A program made the position numbers and the translations under genes. Positions 1-8,104 of a DNA stretch of 64,000 nucleotides are shown here, piece after piece (position 1 is the first letter of the stretch; the number at the start of each line of letters is the position of its first letter). The stretch is from Actinomadura chibensis NBRC 106107 (GTDB taxonomy: Bacteria > Actinomycetota > Actinomycetes > Streptosporangiales > Streptosporangiaceae), in NCBI RefSeq assembly GCF_001552135.1, contig NZ_BCQP01000035.1, positions 1 to 64,000 on the forward strand, in the 5' to 3' direction. The notes beneath the pieces are model-generated. The model was given only the letters and a program-made list of their open reading frames with translations. It ran no database searches and was not told where the DNA came from.

Positions 1-291
1 TGCCCGCCGCTCGCGCTGCTCTACCAGCGCGAGAGCGGCCCCCGCGTGCGCGCGACGCTCGCCGTGTTCTTCATCGTCGGCGCCCTGCTCTCCCTCGCCA
101 CCCTCGCCGCGGCGGGACGGCTCCCCGTCCGGCAGGTCACGGCGGGCGTTGCGCTGGTCCCGTTCGTCCTAGCGGGCTTCGCCGCCGCCGGACCCCTCCG
201 CCGCTACCTCGACGACGGCCGCCTCCGCACCGCCCTCCTGGCCGTCGTAGGCACCTCCGCCCTAGCCCTGATCATCCGCAACCTCCTCTGA
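1..291 (+). CDS. TauE/SafE-family permease, C-terminal part
   Basis: The frame is open from the first base of the window and ends in TGA, so only the last 96 residues are present and the start lies outside. The visible part begins with a P-P-L-A-L-L-Y-Q stretch followed by three hydrophobic segments separated by short basic loops. This resembles the C-terminal half of sulfite exporter TauE/SafE (DUF81) membrane proteins, which move small anions or organosulfur compounds across the membrane. The internal GTG at position 46 lies inside the conserved region and is not a credible start. The substrate cannot be told from this fragment, and I see no link to the downstream genes. Confidence 0.7.
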   Translation, partial: CPPLALLYQRESGPRVRATLAVFFIVGALLSLATLAAAGRLPVRQVTAGVALVPFVLAGFAAAGPLRRYLDDGRLRTALLAVVGTSALALIIRNLL

Positions 292-369
292 CCCGCCCCG
301 AACGGCTCAGAACTCGATGAAATGTGGTGGAGAGAGGGTGGTGGTGTTGGTCGTCCGTAATCTGGGTTG

Positions 370-924
370 ATGCGGCGACCGACGAAGGATGAGCTTGAGG
401 CTGCTCGTGACCGTGTCATTCCGGACGTCCTGCCGCCGGACGGTGGGACGCTCCGGGTGCTGTTCAGCGGGATCAACCCCGGATTGTATTCGGGGGCTAC
501 GGGGCGGCATTTCGCGCGGCCCGGGAACCGGTTCTGGCCTGCGCTGTACCGGTCGGGGTTCACCGACCGGCTCCTGGATCCGTCCGAGCAGGACCTCCTG
601 CCGTCCTACGGGCTCGGCATCACGAACCTCGCGCACCGGACCACGGCGCGGGCCGACGAGTTGACCGCCGACGAGCTTCGCGAGGGCGGGCGCCGGCTCG
701 CCGAGCTTGTGGAGCGGCTCCGGCCGTCGTACCTCGCGGTGGCCGGTGTCACCGCCTATCGGACGGCGTTCGGGCGTCCGGGTACCCAGATCGGACCGCA
801 GGACGAGACGTTCGGCCACGCCCGGGTGTGGGTGCTGCCGAACCCGAGCGGGCTCAACGCGAGCTGGCCGCTCGACCGGATCGCCGCCGAGTTCCGCCGC
901 CTGCGCGAGGCGGCCGAGGCCTAG
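370..924 (+). CDS. mug: G/U mismatch-specific DNA glycosylase (Mug type)
   Basis: A 184-residue protein of the uracil-DNA glycosylase superfamily, Mug/TDG branch. These enzymes excise uracil or thymine from G:U and G:T mismatches and start base-excision repair. The N-terminal active-site motif G-I-N-P-G is followed by S-G-A-T-G-R-H-F-A-R-P-G-N-R-F-W, and the second motif N-P-S-G-L-N-A lies near the C terminus; both are diagnostic. The length matches the family. An in-frame TTG sits directly before the ATG at 370; I prefer ATG, although no good ribosome-binding site is visible for either. The gene is convergent with the ASCH gene, with two bases between the stops. Confidence 0.88.
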   Translation: MRRPTKDELEAARDRVIPDVLPPDGGTLRVLFSGINPGLYSGATGRHFARPGNRFWPALYRSGFTDRLLDPSEQDLLPSYGLGITNLAHRTTARADELTADELREGGRRLAELVERLRPSYLAVAGVTAYRTAFGRPGTQIGPQDETFGHARVWVLPNPSGLNASWPLDRIAAEFRRLREAAEA

Positions 925-926
925 CG

Positions 927-1352
927 TCAGGTCGCGTTGTTGAGCGCGGCGGTCGCGGTGAACATGGCGGTCACCTCGGCGACCAGCGTGGCCTTCGGCT
1001 CCCACAGGCCGGGGCGGCCGAGCGCCACGATCGGGCGGGGGAGGGCCCGGACGTCCCTCAGGTGCCAGTGGTGGAGGCCCGGCTCCGCCCACGGCCCGCA
1101 CTCGCACGGGCGGCCGCCCGCCGAGCACACGTCGGCGAGGTCGGCGACCGCGATGATCGCGCCGATGGTGGCGAGCGGGTCGCGCGGGTCCCAGCCGGCG
1201 GCCTGGATGAGCGGCGAGTCGCACGCCTTCAGGTCGACCCGCATGGACGCGTGGATCAGCAGCGGACCGCGGTAGGCGGTCGGCAGGCTCTGGTTCGAGA
1301 CGGACTTCCCGCCACGCGCGATCGCGAACGCCCAGGGCTGCTGAACACTCAT
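927..1352 (-). CDS. ASCH domain-containing protein
   Basis: A 141-residue protein starting with M-S-V-Q-Q-P-W-A-F-A-I-A-R-G-G-K, the usual opening of ASCH (PUA-like) domains, which are thought to bind RNA or modified nucleotides. The segment Y-R-G-P-L-L-I-H-A-S follows, where the family has its second core strand. Upstream in-frame codons continue to about 1502, but that extension is Arg-rich and unlike the family, so I take ATG at 1352. The biochemical role of most bacterial ASCH proteins is unknown. It sits tail to tail with the glycosylase gene, and nothing in the sequence ties the two functionally. Confidence 0.75.
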   Translation of the reverse strand: MSVQQPWAFAIARGGKSVSNQSLPTAYRGPLLIHASMRVDLKACDSPLIQAAGWDPRDPLATIGAIIAVADLADVCSAGGRPCECGPWAEPGLHHWHLRDVRALPRPIVALGRPGLWEPKATLVAEVTAMFTATAALNNAT

Positions 1353-1545
1353 CGCCTGCACGCGGTCATCTCCCTGCCGTCGACGTCGGTCTTTCGCGGC
1401 GGGACGATCGGTGACGCGTTCGATTCCCACCGCGGAGCTCCTTTGATCATCCATGTGACGCGTGAGGGACCGGCCGGGTTGACGTCTCCGAGCGCCTTCC
1501 ACTGCAATTCTCTCGGCGGTCCGAAAAACGGCTTTCCGGCGGACC

Positions 1546-2367
1546 TCAGCCCTTCAGCGCACCCGCCATGAGGCCCCGCATGAAGAACCGCCCGAGCAGA
1601 AGGTAGACGAGGACGGTCGGCAGCGACGCCAGGAGCGCCTCGGCCATCTGCTGGTTGTACTGGACGGCCACCGCGCCCGATCCGGCGGTGTTGTTCAGCA
1701 TAACCGTGACCGGCCAACTGTCGGGAGCCCCGAGGAACACGGCGAACAGGAAGTCGTTCCACATCGAGGTGAACTGCCAGATCAGCGTCACCGCGAACGC
1801 GGGCCCGGACACCGGCAGGACGATCGACCAATAGGCGCGCAGCATCCCGGCGCCGTCCACCCGGGCCGCCTCGATCAGCTCGTCCGGAATCGTCACGTAG
1901 TAGTTCCGGAAGATCAGCGTGCAGATCGGGATTCCGTACACGACGTGCGCGAGGATCAGGCCGCGGATCGTCCCGGACAGTTCCATGTCCGTCAGCAGCC
2001 CGGCCAGCGGGATCATCACCGCCTGGTACGGGATGAACATGCCGAACAGGAAGAGCGTGAACACGACGTCCGCGCCGGGGAACCGCCATTTCGACAGGAC
2101 GTAGCCGTTCAGCGAGCCGAGCGCCGCCGAGATCAGCGACCCGGTCACGGCGATCTTGACGCTGTTCTCCAGGCCGGGGCGCAGCGCGTGCCACGCCGAG
2201 CCCCAGCCGGACGTGCTCCAGTGCCCCGGCAGGCTCCACGCGCTGCTCGGGTCGGCCTCGTCCAGCGGCTTGAAGCTGGTGACGACCAGCACGTACACCG
2301 GGATCAGGAACAGCAGGACGAACGCCAGCAGCACCGCGAGCTTCACGGCCTGCGCCGGGCGCGTCAT
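1546..2367 (-). CDS. Carbohydrate ABC transporter permease 2 (CUT1, MalG type)
   Basis: A 273-residue inner-membrane permease with an N-terminal transmembrane segment at about residues 8-30 followed by further hydrophobic helices. The cytoplasmic EAA loop (E-A-A-R-V-D-G-A-G, about residues 166-188) contacts the shared ATPase. The C terminus ending G-L-M-A-G-A-L-K-G is typical of MalG-like subunits. It is the last gene of a three-gene operon on the minus strand, and its ATG overlaps the stop of the upstream permease by four bases, which indicates translational coupling. No ATPase is encoded nearby; in actinomycetes such importers often share one MsiK-type ATPase, which I infer here. The sugar is unknown. 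Confidence 0.9.
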   Translation of the reverse strand: MTRPAQAVKLAVLLAFVLLFLIPVYVLVVTSFKPLDEADPSSAWSLPGHWSTSGWGSAWHALRPGLENSVKIAVTGSLISAALGSLNGYVLSKWRFPGADVVFTLFLFGMFIPYQAVMIPLAGLLTDMELSGTIRGLILAHVVYGIPICTLIFRNYYVTIPDELIEAARVDGAGMLRAYWSIVLPVSGPAFAVTLIWQFTSMWNDFLFAVFLGAPDSWPVTVMLNNTAGSGAVAVQYNQQMAEALLASLPTVLVYLLLGRFFMRGLMAGALKG

Positions 2368-3257
2368 CGGGTCCGCTCCGCGCGCACCGACCACACCAGG
2401 TACGGGACGACCAGCAGCGCCACCGCGAAGAGCAGGTAGCTCGCGATGGTCGCGCCGTTCGCCGGGTCGTGCCGGTCGAAGATCTCGACGTAGGTCGCGA
2501 CGGCCGGGACGTAGGTGATGATCTGCTTGCCCGCGATCGCCATGATCAGGTCGAACACCTTCAGCGAGATGTGCCCGAGGATGATCAGCGCGGACAGCGT
2601 CACCGGCCGGAGCTGCGGGAACACCACGTACCGGTACACCTTCCACTCGGACGCGCCGTCCACCCGCGCCGCCTCGCGCAGTTCCTCCGGGACGCTCCGG
2701 AACCCGGCCAGGTACAGCGCCATCACGTACCCGGACATCTGCCAGACCGCGGGCAGCGCCATCGCCGCCATGCCCCAGTCCGGGTCCTGCCACCAGTCGT
2801 TCGCCAGCGCCCCGAGGTGGAGCCTGTCGAAGAGCTGGTTGAACCCGACCGCGCGCTCCGGCGGGGCCGGGTTCATCAGCCAGCGCCACACGACCCCGCT
2901 GGCGATGAACGACACCGCCATCGGGAACAGGTAGACGACGCGGAACGACGCCTCGCCGCGGATCCCCTTGTCCATCAGGAACGCGAGGAACGCGCCGAGA
3001 ACCAGCGCGCCGACGACGAACACGGCGGTGAACAGCAGGGCGTGCCGGACGGCGCCCGGCCAGCTCGGCTGGTGCCACAGGTCGGCGAAGTTCCTGCCCT
3101 TGTCGAACCCGTATCCGCTGACCTCGTCGTGCTTCCCGCTCAGCGCGACCCGCGTGTTCCAGAAGATGAGCCCGTAGACGAACAGGCCGATCGCGACGAT
3201 GGACGGCGAGAGGAGCAGCAGCCCGGGCAGCCATTTCCTGGCGCGGCGGAGTCTCAC
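2364..3257 (-). CDS. Carbohydrate ABC transporter permease 1 (CUT1, MalF type)
   Basis: A 297-residue multi-pass membrane protein, partner of the permease that follows it. The first transmembrane segment is at about residues 9-34. The EAA loop reads E-L-R-E-A-A-R-V-D-G-A-S near residues 192-217, the standard ATPase-docking site. The start codon is GTG at 3257, four bases after the stop of the substrate-binding protein gene, so the two are probably cotranslated. The large extracytoplasmic loop after the first helix is usual for MalF-type subunits of CUT1 importers. Substrate not predictable from the sequence. Confidence 0.9.
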   Translation of the reverse strand: MRLRRARKWLPGLLLLSPSIVAIGLFVYGLIFWNTRVALSGKHDEVSGYGFDKGRNFADLWHQPSWPGAVRHALLFTAVFVVGALVLGAFLAFLMDKGIRGEASFRVVYLFPMAVSFIASGVVWRWLMNPAPPERAVGFNQLFDRLHLGALANDWWQDPDWGMAAMALPAVWQMSGYVMALYLAGFRSVPEELREAARVDGASEWKVYRYVVFPQLRPVTLSALIILGHISLKVFDLIMAIAGKQIITYVPAVATYVEIFDRHDPANGATIASYLLFAVALLVVPYLVWSVRAERTR

Positions 3258-3261
3258 CGGT

Positions 3262-4569
3262 TCACAGGCCGCTGTTCTTGGCCGCGCTCACCAGCCCTTG
3301 CTGGAGTTTGCCCGCGTCCTTGTCCTGGAGGAACAGGCCCACCGCCGTGTCGATGTCGGTGTGCCATTTGTTGTTCGCGTTGACGCCGTGCCAGAAGGAG
3401 CCCGCCAGCTTCGTGGCCGGGTTGTTCCACTGCTCGAACGCGTACTGGAGGTAGCCCGTGTAGAGGCTCTTGTCGGCGTCCTTGCGGGCCGGGATGGAGC
3501 CCTTCTTCGGGTTGAAGAGGTCCTGCCCCTCCTTGCTGGACACCTCCTTGAGCCACGCCTCGGCACCCGCCTTGTGGGGCGCGCCCTTGGGAAGGGTGAA
3601 ACTGTCCGACAGCCACAGATAGGTGCCGTCGGTGCCGGGCGCGGGCGCGTACTTGAAGTCGGTGTCGAGTTTCTTGCCGAGGCCGTTCGGCGCGCTCCCG
3701 GTGAAGTAGCCGTAGGCCCAGTCGCCCATGATGTTGAACGCGGCCTTGCCGTCCACGACGGCCTTCGCGGCGCCCTGCCAGTCGGTGGACGCGGCCTCCA
3801 GCGTCGTATACTTCATGATCTCGGCGAAGTCGCCGAGCGCCTTGGTGACGGCCGGGGCGCCCCAGTCGGCGCCCGGCTTCCACAGCGCGTTGTAGGCGTC
3901 GGTGCCGAGGTCGCCGAGCAGGACGTTTTCCAGCAGGTGGTCGGCCGTCCACTGCGCGCCGAGCGACAGCGGGACCTTCTTCGTCCTGTCCTTGACGGCC
4001 TTCAGCGCGGTGACGAACTCCGCGACCGACTTCGGTGCGCCGGACACTCCGGCTTCCTTGAGGATGCCGGGGTTGTACCAGAGGACGTTCGACCGGTGGA
4101 TGTTCACCGGCACCGAGTAAAGGTGCCCCTTGTAGGTGATCTGGTCGAGGAGTTGCTGCGGGTAGACCGACTTCAGGTTGTTCCGCTGGTAGAAGTCGTC
4201 GAGCGGTTCGATCTGACCGGCCTTGATGTAGTCGAGCAGTTCCGCGCCCGCGTGGCCCTGGAACGAGTCCGGCGGCTTGCGGTTCTGCAGTCGGCTCGCG
4301 AGGACGGCCTTGGCCTGCGTGCCCGACCCGCCGGCGATGGCGGCGTTGACGAACTTCGTGCCGGGGTTCCTCTTCTGGAAGTCGGCCTGCATCGCGGCCA
4401 GCCCGTCCGCCTCGCCGGGGCCGGTCCACCAGGAGAACACCTCGACCTTGGACTTGTCGTCGCCGGATCCCGAGTCCTCGTTCGCGCCGCAGGCCGGCAG
4501 GGCCAGCGCGCCGGTCATCGCCACGGCCGCGAACACCGTCCAGCGGCGCCTGGGAGCACGTACTCGCAT
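3262..4569 (-). CDS. Extracellular sugar-binding lipoprotein of a CUT1 ABC importer
   Basis: A 435-residue type 1 solute-binding protein and first gene of the importer operon. The N terminus has basic residues, a hydrophobic run and the lipobox L-P-A-C with Cys27, so it should be a membrane-anchored lipoprotein. The mature part starts with V-E-V-F-S-W-W-T-G-P-G-E, the first strand of the periplasmic-binding fold common in maltose- or oligosaccharide-type binding proteins. The ATG at 4569 is preceded by an A-A-G-G-G-A ribosome-binding site. A perfect palindrome lies 33 bases upstream and is listed separately as a possible operator. No glycosidase or regulator gene is adjacent, so the sugar remains open. 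Confidence 0.9.
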   Translation of the reverse strand: MRVRAPRRRWTVFAAVAMTGALALPACGANEDSGSGDDKSKVEVFSWWTGPGEADGLAAMQADFQKRNPGTKFVNAAIAGGSGTQAKAVLASRLQNRKPPDSFQGHAGAELLDYIKAGQIEPLDDFYQRNNLKSVYPQQLLDQITYKGHLYSVPVNIHRSNVLWYNPGILKEAGVSGAPKSVAEFVTALKAVKDRTKKVPLSLGAQWTADHLLENVLLGDLGTDAYNALWKPGADWGAPAVTKALGDFAEIMKYTTLEAASTDWQGAAKAVVDGKAAFNIMGDWAYGYFTGSAPNGLGKKLDTDFKYAPAPGTDGTYLWLSDSFTLPKGAPHKAGAEAWLKEVSSKEGQDLFNPKKGSIPARKDADKSLYTGYLQYAFEQWNNPATKLAGSFWHGVNANNKWHTDIDTAVGLFLQDKDAGKLQQGLVSAAKNSGL

Positions 4570-4601
4570 CGTCCGTCCCTTCGGTTGCCCCGGAAAAGCA
4601 A

Positions 4602-4617
4602 GCGTCCGTTCGGACGC
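4602..4617. promoter_or_regulatory. Perfect palindrome upstream of the sugar importer operon
   Basis: GCGTCCG-TT-CGGACGC, two 7-base arms around a 2-base centre, 33 bases upstream of the binding-protein start. A possible -35 element (TTGACC, complement of 4624-4629) lies just upstream on the minus strand, so the palindrome would fall in the core promoter. That position suits a repressor operator; a LacI- or ROK-type regulator is an inference. A short RNA hairpin is the alternative. Confidence 0.4.
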
Positions 4618-4734
4618 GAGGACGGGTCAACACCGAGGGTCGAAAAGTGATCTAGCGGTGATGCGAGCACCACGCTCCGTCGGCACGCGGCCGTGCCGCG
4701 GGCCGTGGCGAGGGCGGGGGCGAGGGCGCGGCGG

Positions 4735-5313
4735 CTACCAGGCGAGCGCGGGCGGCAGCCCGGCCGGGCCCGCGTCGGGCCAGTCCGGCGGCGCGCCGAG
4801 CGGGGCCAGCTCGGCGAGCTGGAGCCGGTACCAGGGCGACGCCTCGGGCCGTCCGGCCAGCTCCACGCACCGCTCCCAGGACCACCACTCGGCGTCCTCG
4901 ACCTCGTCCGGGTTCGGGTGGACGGCCTCGTCCGCCGGGACGGTGGCCCGCACGACCGGGCAGCGCTCGTTCTCGACGGTGCCGTCGCCGGCGACGGCCC
5001 GGTACCGGAACCCCGGCAGGACGGACGTCAGCGCGGCGTCGGACATGCCGAGCTCGTCCTTCAGCCGCCGCAGGACCGCGTCGCGCAGCCCCTCGCCCGG
5101 GGCGGGGTGGCCGCAGCAGCTGCCCGTCCAGACGCCGGGGAACGTCCGCTTGCCGAGGGCGCGCCGAGTGATCAGTACGCGACCCTCCGTGTCGACGACA
5201 TAGCAGGAGAAGGCCAGGTGGTAGGGCGTGTCCCTGTGGTGGCTCGTGTTCTTCGGCGCGGTTCCGACCGCCTCGTCATCCGCGTTGAGCAGCACGATCT
5301 CTTCGACGACCAT
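4735..5313 (-). CDS. idi: Isopentenyl-diphosphate delta-isomerase, type I
   Basis: A 192-residue Nudix-fold enzyme that interconverts isopentenyl and dimethylallyl diphosphate in the cytoplasm. The sequence T-G-S-C-C-G-H-P carries the catalytic Cys (about residue 66-67) and runs into the Nudix box G-H-P-A-P-G-E-G-L-R-D-A-V-L-R-R-L with D-E-L-G. The segment V-E-D-A-E-W-W-S-W supplies the second catalytic Glu. An in-frame GTG lies two codons upstream, but A-G-G-A-A-G is well spaced for the ATG at 5313. It is divergent from dxs, the first enzyme of the MEP pathway, 168 bases away. Because MEP output contains both isomers, the isomerase adjusts their ratio rather than being essential. Confidence 0.93.
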   Translation of the reverse strand: MVVEEIVLLNADDEAVGTAPKNTSHHRDTPYHLAFSCYVVDTEGRVLITRRALGKRTFPGVWTGSCCGHPAPGEGLRDAVLRRLKDELGMSDAALTSVLPGFRYRAVAGDGTVENERCPVVRATVPADEAVHPNPDEVEDAEWWSWERCVELAGRPEASPWYRLQLAELAPLGAPPDWPDAGPAGLPPALAW

Positions 5314-5481
5314 GAACACTTCCTACCCCATCGGCACCGGTCGGGTCCGAATTTCCCGTGCGGGTCAGCCGTTTCGCACCCGCCCGCCAGGGTGCGCCTC
5401 TGCCCGGCGCGGGCGAACCGGGATTAAACTCGGAACGGCCCGAGCCAGGGGAACCGGTCCCCGACGGAGGAGTTGAAACGA

Positions 5482-7431
5482 GTGCGCCTGATTGAGTCGA
5501 TCAAGGGTCCCGACGACCTCAAACGACTGGACGCCGCGCAACTGCCCCGCCTCGCCGAGGAGATCCGCGAGTTCCTCGTCCAGGCGGTCTCCAAGACCGG
5601 CGGGCATCTCGGGCCCAACCTCGGCGCGGTCGAGCTGACGATCGCGCTGCACCGGGTCTTCGACTCGCCGCACGACAAGATCCTCTTCGACACGGGCCAC
5701 CAGGCCTACGTGCACAAGCTGCTCACCGGGCGCCACGACTTCGAGCGGCTGCGCAAGCGCGGCGGCCTGTCGGGCTACCCGAGCCGCGCCGAGTCCGAGC
5801 ACGACGTCATCGAGAACTCGCACGCCTCGACCGCGCTGTCGTACGCCGACGGGTTCGCCAAGGCGTTCCAGATCCGCGGCGAGGGCGACCGCGCCGTGGT
5901 CGCGGTCGTCGGCGACGGCGCGCTGACCGGCGGCATGTGCTGGGAGGCGCTCAACAACATCGCCGCGGGCGGCGCCGACCGCCCGGTCATCATCGTCGTC
6001 AACGACAACGGGCGCTCCTACTCGCCGACCATCGGCGGGCTGGCCTCGCACCTGGCCGACCTGCGCGTCACCCAGGGGTACGAGAACGCGCTCGACCTCA
6101 TCAAGAAGACCGTCCCGCGCGCCCCCGTCGTCGGCAACTTCACCTACGAGGCGCTGCACGGCATCAAGAAGGGCCTCAAGGACGTCCTCCAGCCGCAGGC
6201 CATGTTCGAGGACCTCGGCATCAAGTACGTGGGCCCGATCGACGGCCACGACGAGGACGCCGTCGAGCGCGCCCTGCGCCGGGCCCGCGGGTTCGGCCGC
6301 CCGGTCATCGTGCACTGCATCACCACCAAGGGCCACGGGTACGCGCCCGCCGAGAACGACACCGAGGACTGCATGCACGGTCCCGGCGCGTTCGACCCGG
6401 CCACCGGCGGGATCGCCCCGAAGAAGGGCGGCCCCGCCTGGACGAAGATCTTCGGCGCGGAGATGGTCGAGATCGGCCGCGAGCGCCGCGACGTGGTGGG
6501 CATCACCGCCGCGATGCTCTACCCGGTCGGGCTCGCCCCGTTCGCCGAGGCGTTCCCCGACCGCATCTTCGACGTGGGCATCGCCGAGCAGCACGCCGTC
6601 ACGTCCGCGACCGCGCTCGCGATGGGCGGCCTGCACCCGGTCGTCGCCCTCTACGCGACGTTCCTGAACCGCGCCTTCGACCAGGTGCTGATGGACGCGG
6701 CGCTGCACCGGCAGCCGGTCACCTTCGCGTTGGACCGCTCCGGCGTGACCGGCGACGACGGGCCGTCCCACAACGGCATGTGGGACATGTCGATCCTGCA
6801 GCTCGTGCCGGGGCTGCGGGTCGCCGTCCCGCGCGACGGCGCCCGGCTGCGCGAGCTGCTGCGCGAGTGCGTGGCCGTGTCCGACGGGCCGACCGCGATC
6901 CGCTACCCGAAGGGCCCCGCCGCCGCCGACATCGAGGCGATCGACCGGGTGGGCGGCATGGACGTCCTCGCCCGGCACGACGGCTCCAACGGCACCCGCG
7001 TCCTGCTCGTCGCGGCCGGGTCGATGGCGACGCCCGCCGTCGAGGCCGCCGGGCTGGTCGCCGCGCAGGGCATCGGCGTCACCGTCGTCGACCCGCGCTG
7101 GGTGAAGCCGCTCGACCCGGCGCTGCTCGACCTCGCCCGCGAGCACGCCCTCGTCGCCGTCGCGGAGGACAACGGCCGCACCGGCGCCCTCGGCGACGCG
7201 GTCGCGCGGCTGCTGCGCGACGGCGAGGTCGACGCGCCGATCCGCACCTTCGGCATCCCGCAGGAGTTCCTCGACCACTCGGCCCGCGCCGAGATCCTCG
7301 CCGACATCGGCCTCACCCCGCAGGCCCTCGCGCGCGACCTCACCGAGTACGTCGCCCGCATCACCTCGGCGGACACCCCGTCGGCGCCGGACGGCGAGCC
7401 CTCCGACCGCGAGACCTCCGACCGCGACTGA
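5482..7431 (+). CDS. dxs: 1-deoxy-D-xylulose-5-phosphate synthase
   Basis: A 649-residue thiamine-diphosphate enzyme that condenses pyruvate with glyceraldehyde 3-phosphate, the first step of the MEP isoprenoid pathway. The thiamine-binding motif starts at G-D-G-A-L-T-G-G (about residues 144-151) and ends with V-N-D-N. H-L-G-P-N-L-G near residue 42, the transketolase segment D-R-S-G-V-T-G-D-D-G-P-S-H-N-G and the C-terminal domain are all present. A TTG nine bases upstream is possible, but GGAGGAG sits nine bases before the GTG at 5482, and the resulting N terminus R-L-I-E-S-I-K-G-P matches the family. The last 20 residues are a charged tail outside the conserved domain. Confidence 0.95.
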   Translation: MRLIESIKGPDDLKRLDAAQLPRLAEEIREFLVQAVSKTGGHLGPNLGAVELTIALHRVFDSPHDKILFDTGHQAYVHKLLTGRHDFERLRKRGGLSGYPSRAESEHDVIENSHASTALSYADGFAKAFQIRGEGDRAVVAVVGDGALTGGMCWEALNNIAAGGADRPVIIVVNDNGRSYSPTIGGLASHLADLRVTQGYENALDLIKKTVPRAPVVGNFTYEALHGIKKGLKDVLQPQAMFEDLGIKYVGPIDGHDEDAVERALRRARGFGRPVIVHCITTKGHGYAPAENDTEDCMHGPGAFDPATGGIAPKKGGPAWTKIFGAEMVEIGRERRDVVGITAAMLYPVGLAPFAEAFPDRIFDVGIAEQHAVTSATALAMGGLHPVVALYATFLNRAFDQVLMDAALHRQPVTFALDRSGVTGDDGPSHNGMWDMSILQLVPGLRVAVPRDGARLRELLRECVAVSDGPTAIRYPKGPAAADIEAIDRVGGMDVLARHDGSNGTRVLLVAAGSMATPAVEAAGLVAAQGIGVTVVDPRWVKPLDPALLDLAREHALVAVAEDNGRTGALGDAVARLLRDGEVDAPIRTFGIPQEFLDHSARAEILADIGLTPQALARDLTEYVARITSADTPSAPDGEPSDRETSDRD

Positions 7432-7462
7432 CCGGAAGTCCGCGGCAGTCCCCTGGCCGCGC

Positions 7463-7630
7463 TCACTCCCGGGTCGCCGGTTCCAGACGCAGGACGGCGA
7501 CCCGGCCGGTGTGGCGCTCGATCTCCTCGACCGGCGCGGCCGGGGCGAAGGGCAACTCCGGGTCCCGGTAGCCGGACGCGGCCAGATAGGCGGCGAGGGC
7601 CGTGAGGCATGGATGGCGGGCGGATCCGCG
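7463..7630 (-). pseudogene. Orphan C-terminal gene fragment without a start codon
   Basis: On the minus strand about 50 codons ending in TGA at 7463-7465 read as a plausible protein tail: R-H-P-C-L-T-A-L-A-A-Y-L-A-A-S-G-Y-R-D-P, then E-L-P-F-A-P-A-A-P-V-E-E-I-E-R-H-T-G-R, then V-A-V-L-R-L-E-P. Codon use is strongly GC3-biased like the real genes around it. The frame has no ATG, GTG or TTG before it runs into the neighbouring gene, so it looks like the remnant of a gene that lost its 5' part. I do not recognise the parent family. The left limit of the coding-like part is approximate. Confidence 0.4.
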
Positions 7631-7667
7631 CCGGACTTCGCGTGCTGCTGCCGTCGTAGGCGCCCGG

Positions 7668-8042
7668 CTAGACGCCGTCGGCCGAGAGCAACTGCCAGAA
7701 GTGGGTGATGGACGCCGCGGCCGTGCCGAGCTCGCGGCCCGAGTACGTCCAGCGGCCGCGCAGCAGCCAGGGGCGTCCCGAGCCGTCGCGGACGAAGACC
7801 TGGAGCGGGAAGCTGGCGTCGTGCGCGCGGATGACGCCCGCCGGGTCGACCGAGGGGTCGAGCCGCGGCTCGCCCTCGCACCGCACGCCCATCACGGACG
7901 TGCGCGGGTCCTGGCGCAGGAGCCCCTGCGTCAGGTCGTACACCAGTACGGAAACGTAGTCGGGCCCGAGCCATCTGAGGTCTGGCACCGTCTCGGGTGG
8001 GGGGAACCCGTACAGTTCTGGACCGCCGGTCACACGCCGCAC
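7668..8042 (-). CDS. Conserved hypothetical protein
   Basis: A 124-residue cytoplasmic protein with no recognised domain, signal peptide or membrane segment. The sequence has the composition of a small alpha/beta protein (W-L-G-P-D-Y-V-S-V-L-V-Y-D-L-T, then P-L-Q-V-F-V-R-D-G-S-G-R-P-W-L-L-R-G) and normal high-GC3 codon use, so it is very likely a real gene. Two GTG codons, at 8042 and three codons later, are both possible starts and neither has a clear ribosome-binding site. The end lies directly before the orphan fragment. Function unknown. Confidence 0.6.
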   Translation of the reverse strand: MRRVTGGPELYGFPPPETVPDLRWLGPDYVSVLVYDLTQGLLRQDPRTSVMGVRCEGEPRLDPSVDPAGVIRAHDASFPLQVFVRDGSGRPWLLRGRWTYSGRELGTAAASITHFWQLLSADGV

Positions 8043-8104
8043 CGTAGCGCCAGAGTGACATACCCGTCACTACCTGACGGCCGGGAGATTGTCGGGAATG
8101 TGAA

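Noticed and set aside
1413..1445. A TTCGATTCCCACC stretch that resembles the T-arm of a tRNA
   Set aside because: The flanking bases do not form the required 5-bp stem and no acceptor or anticodon arm can be drawn.
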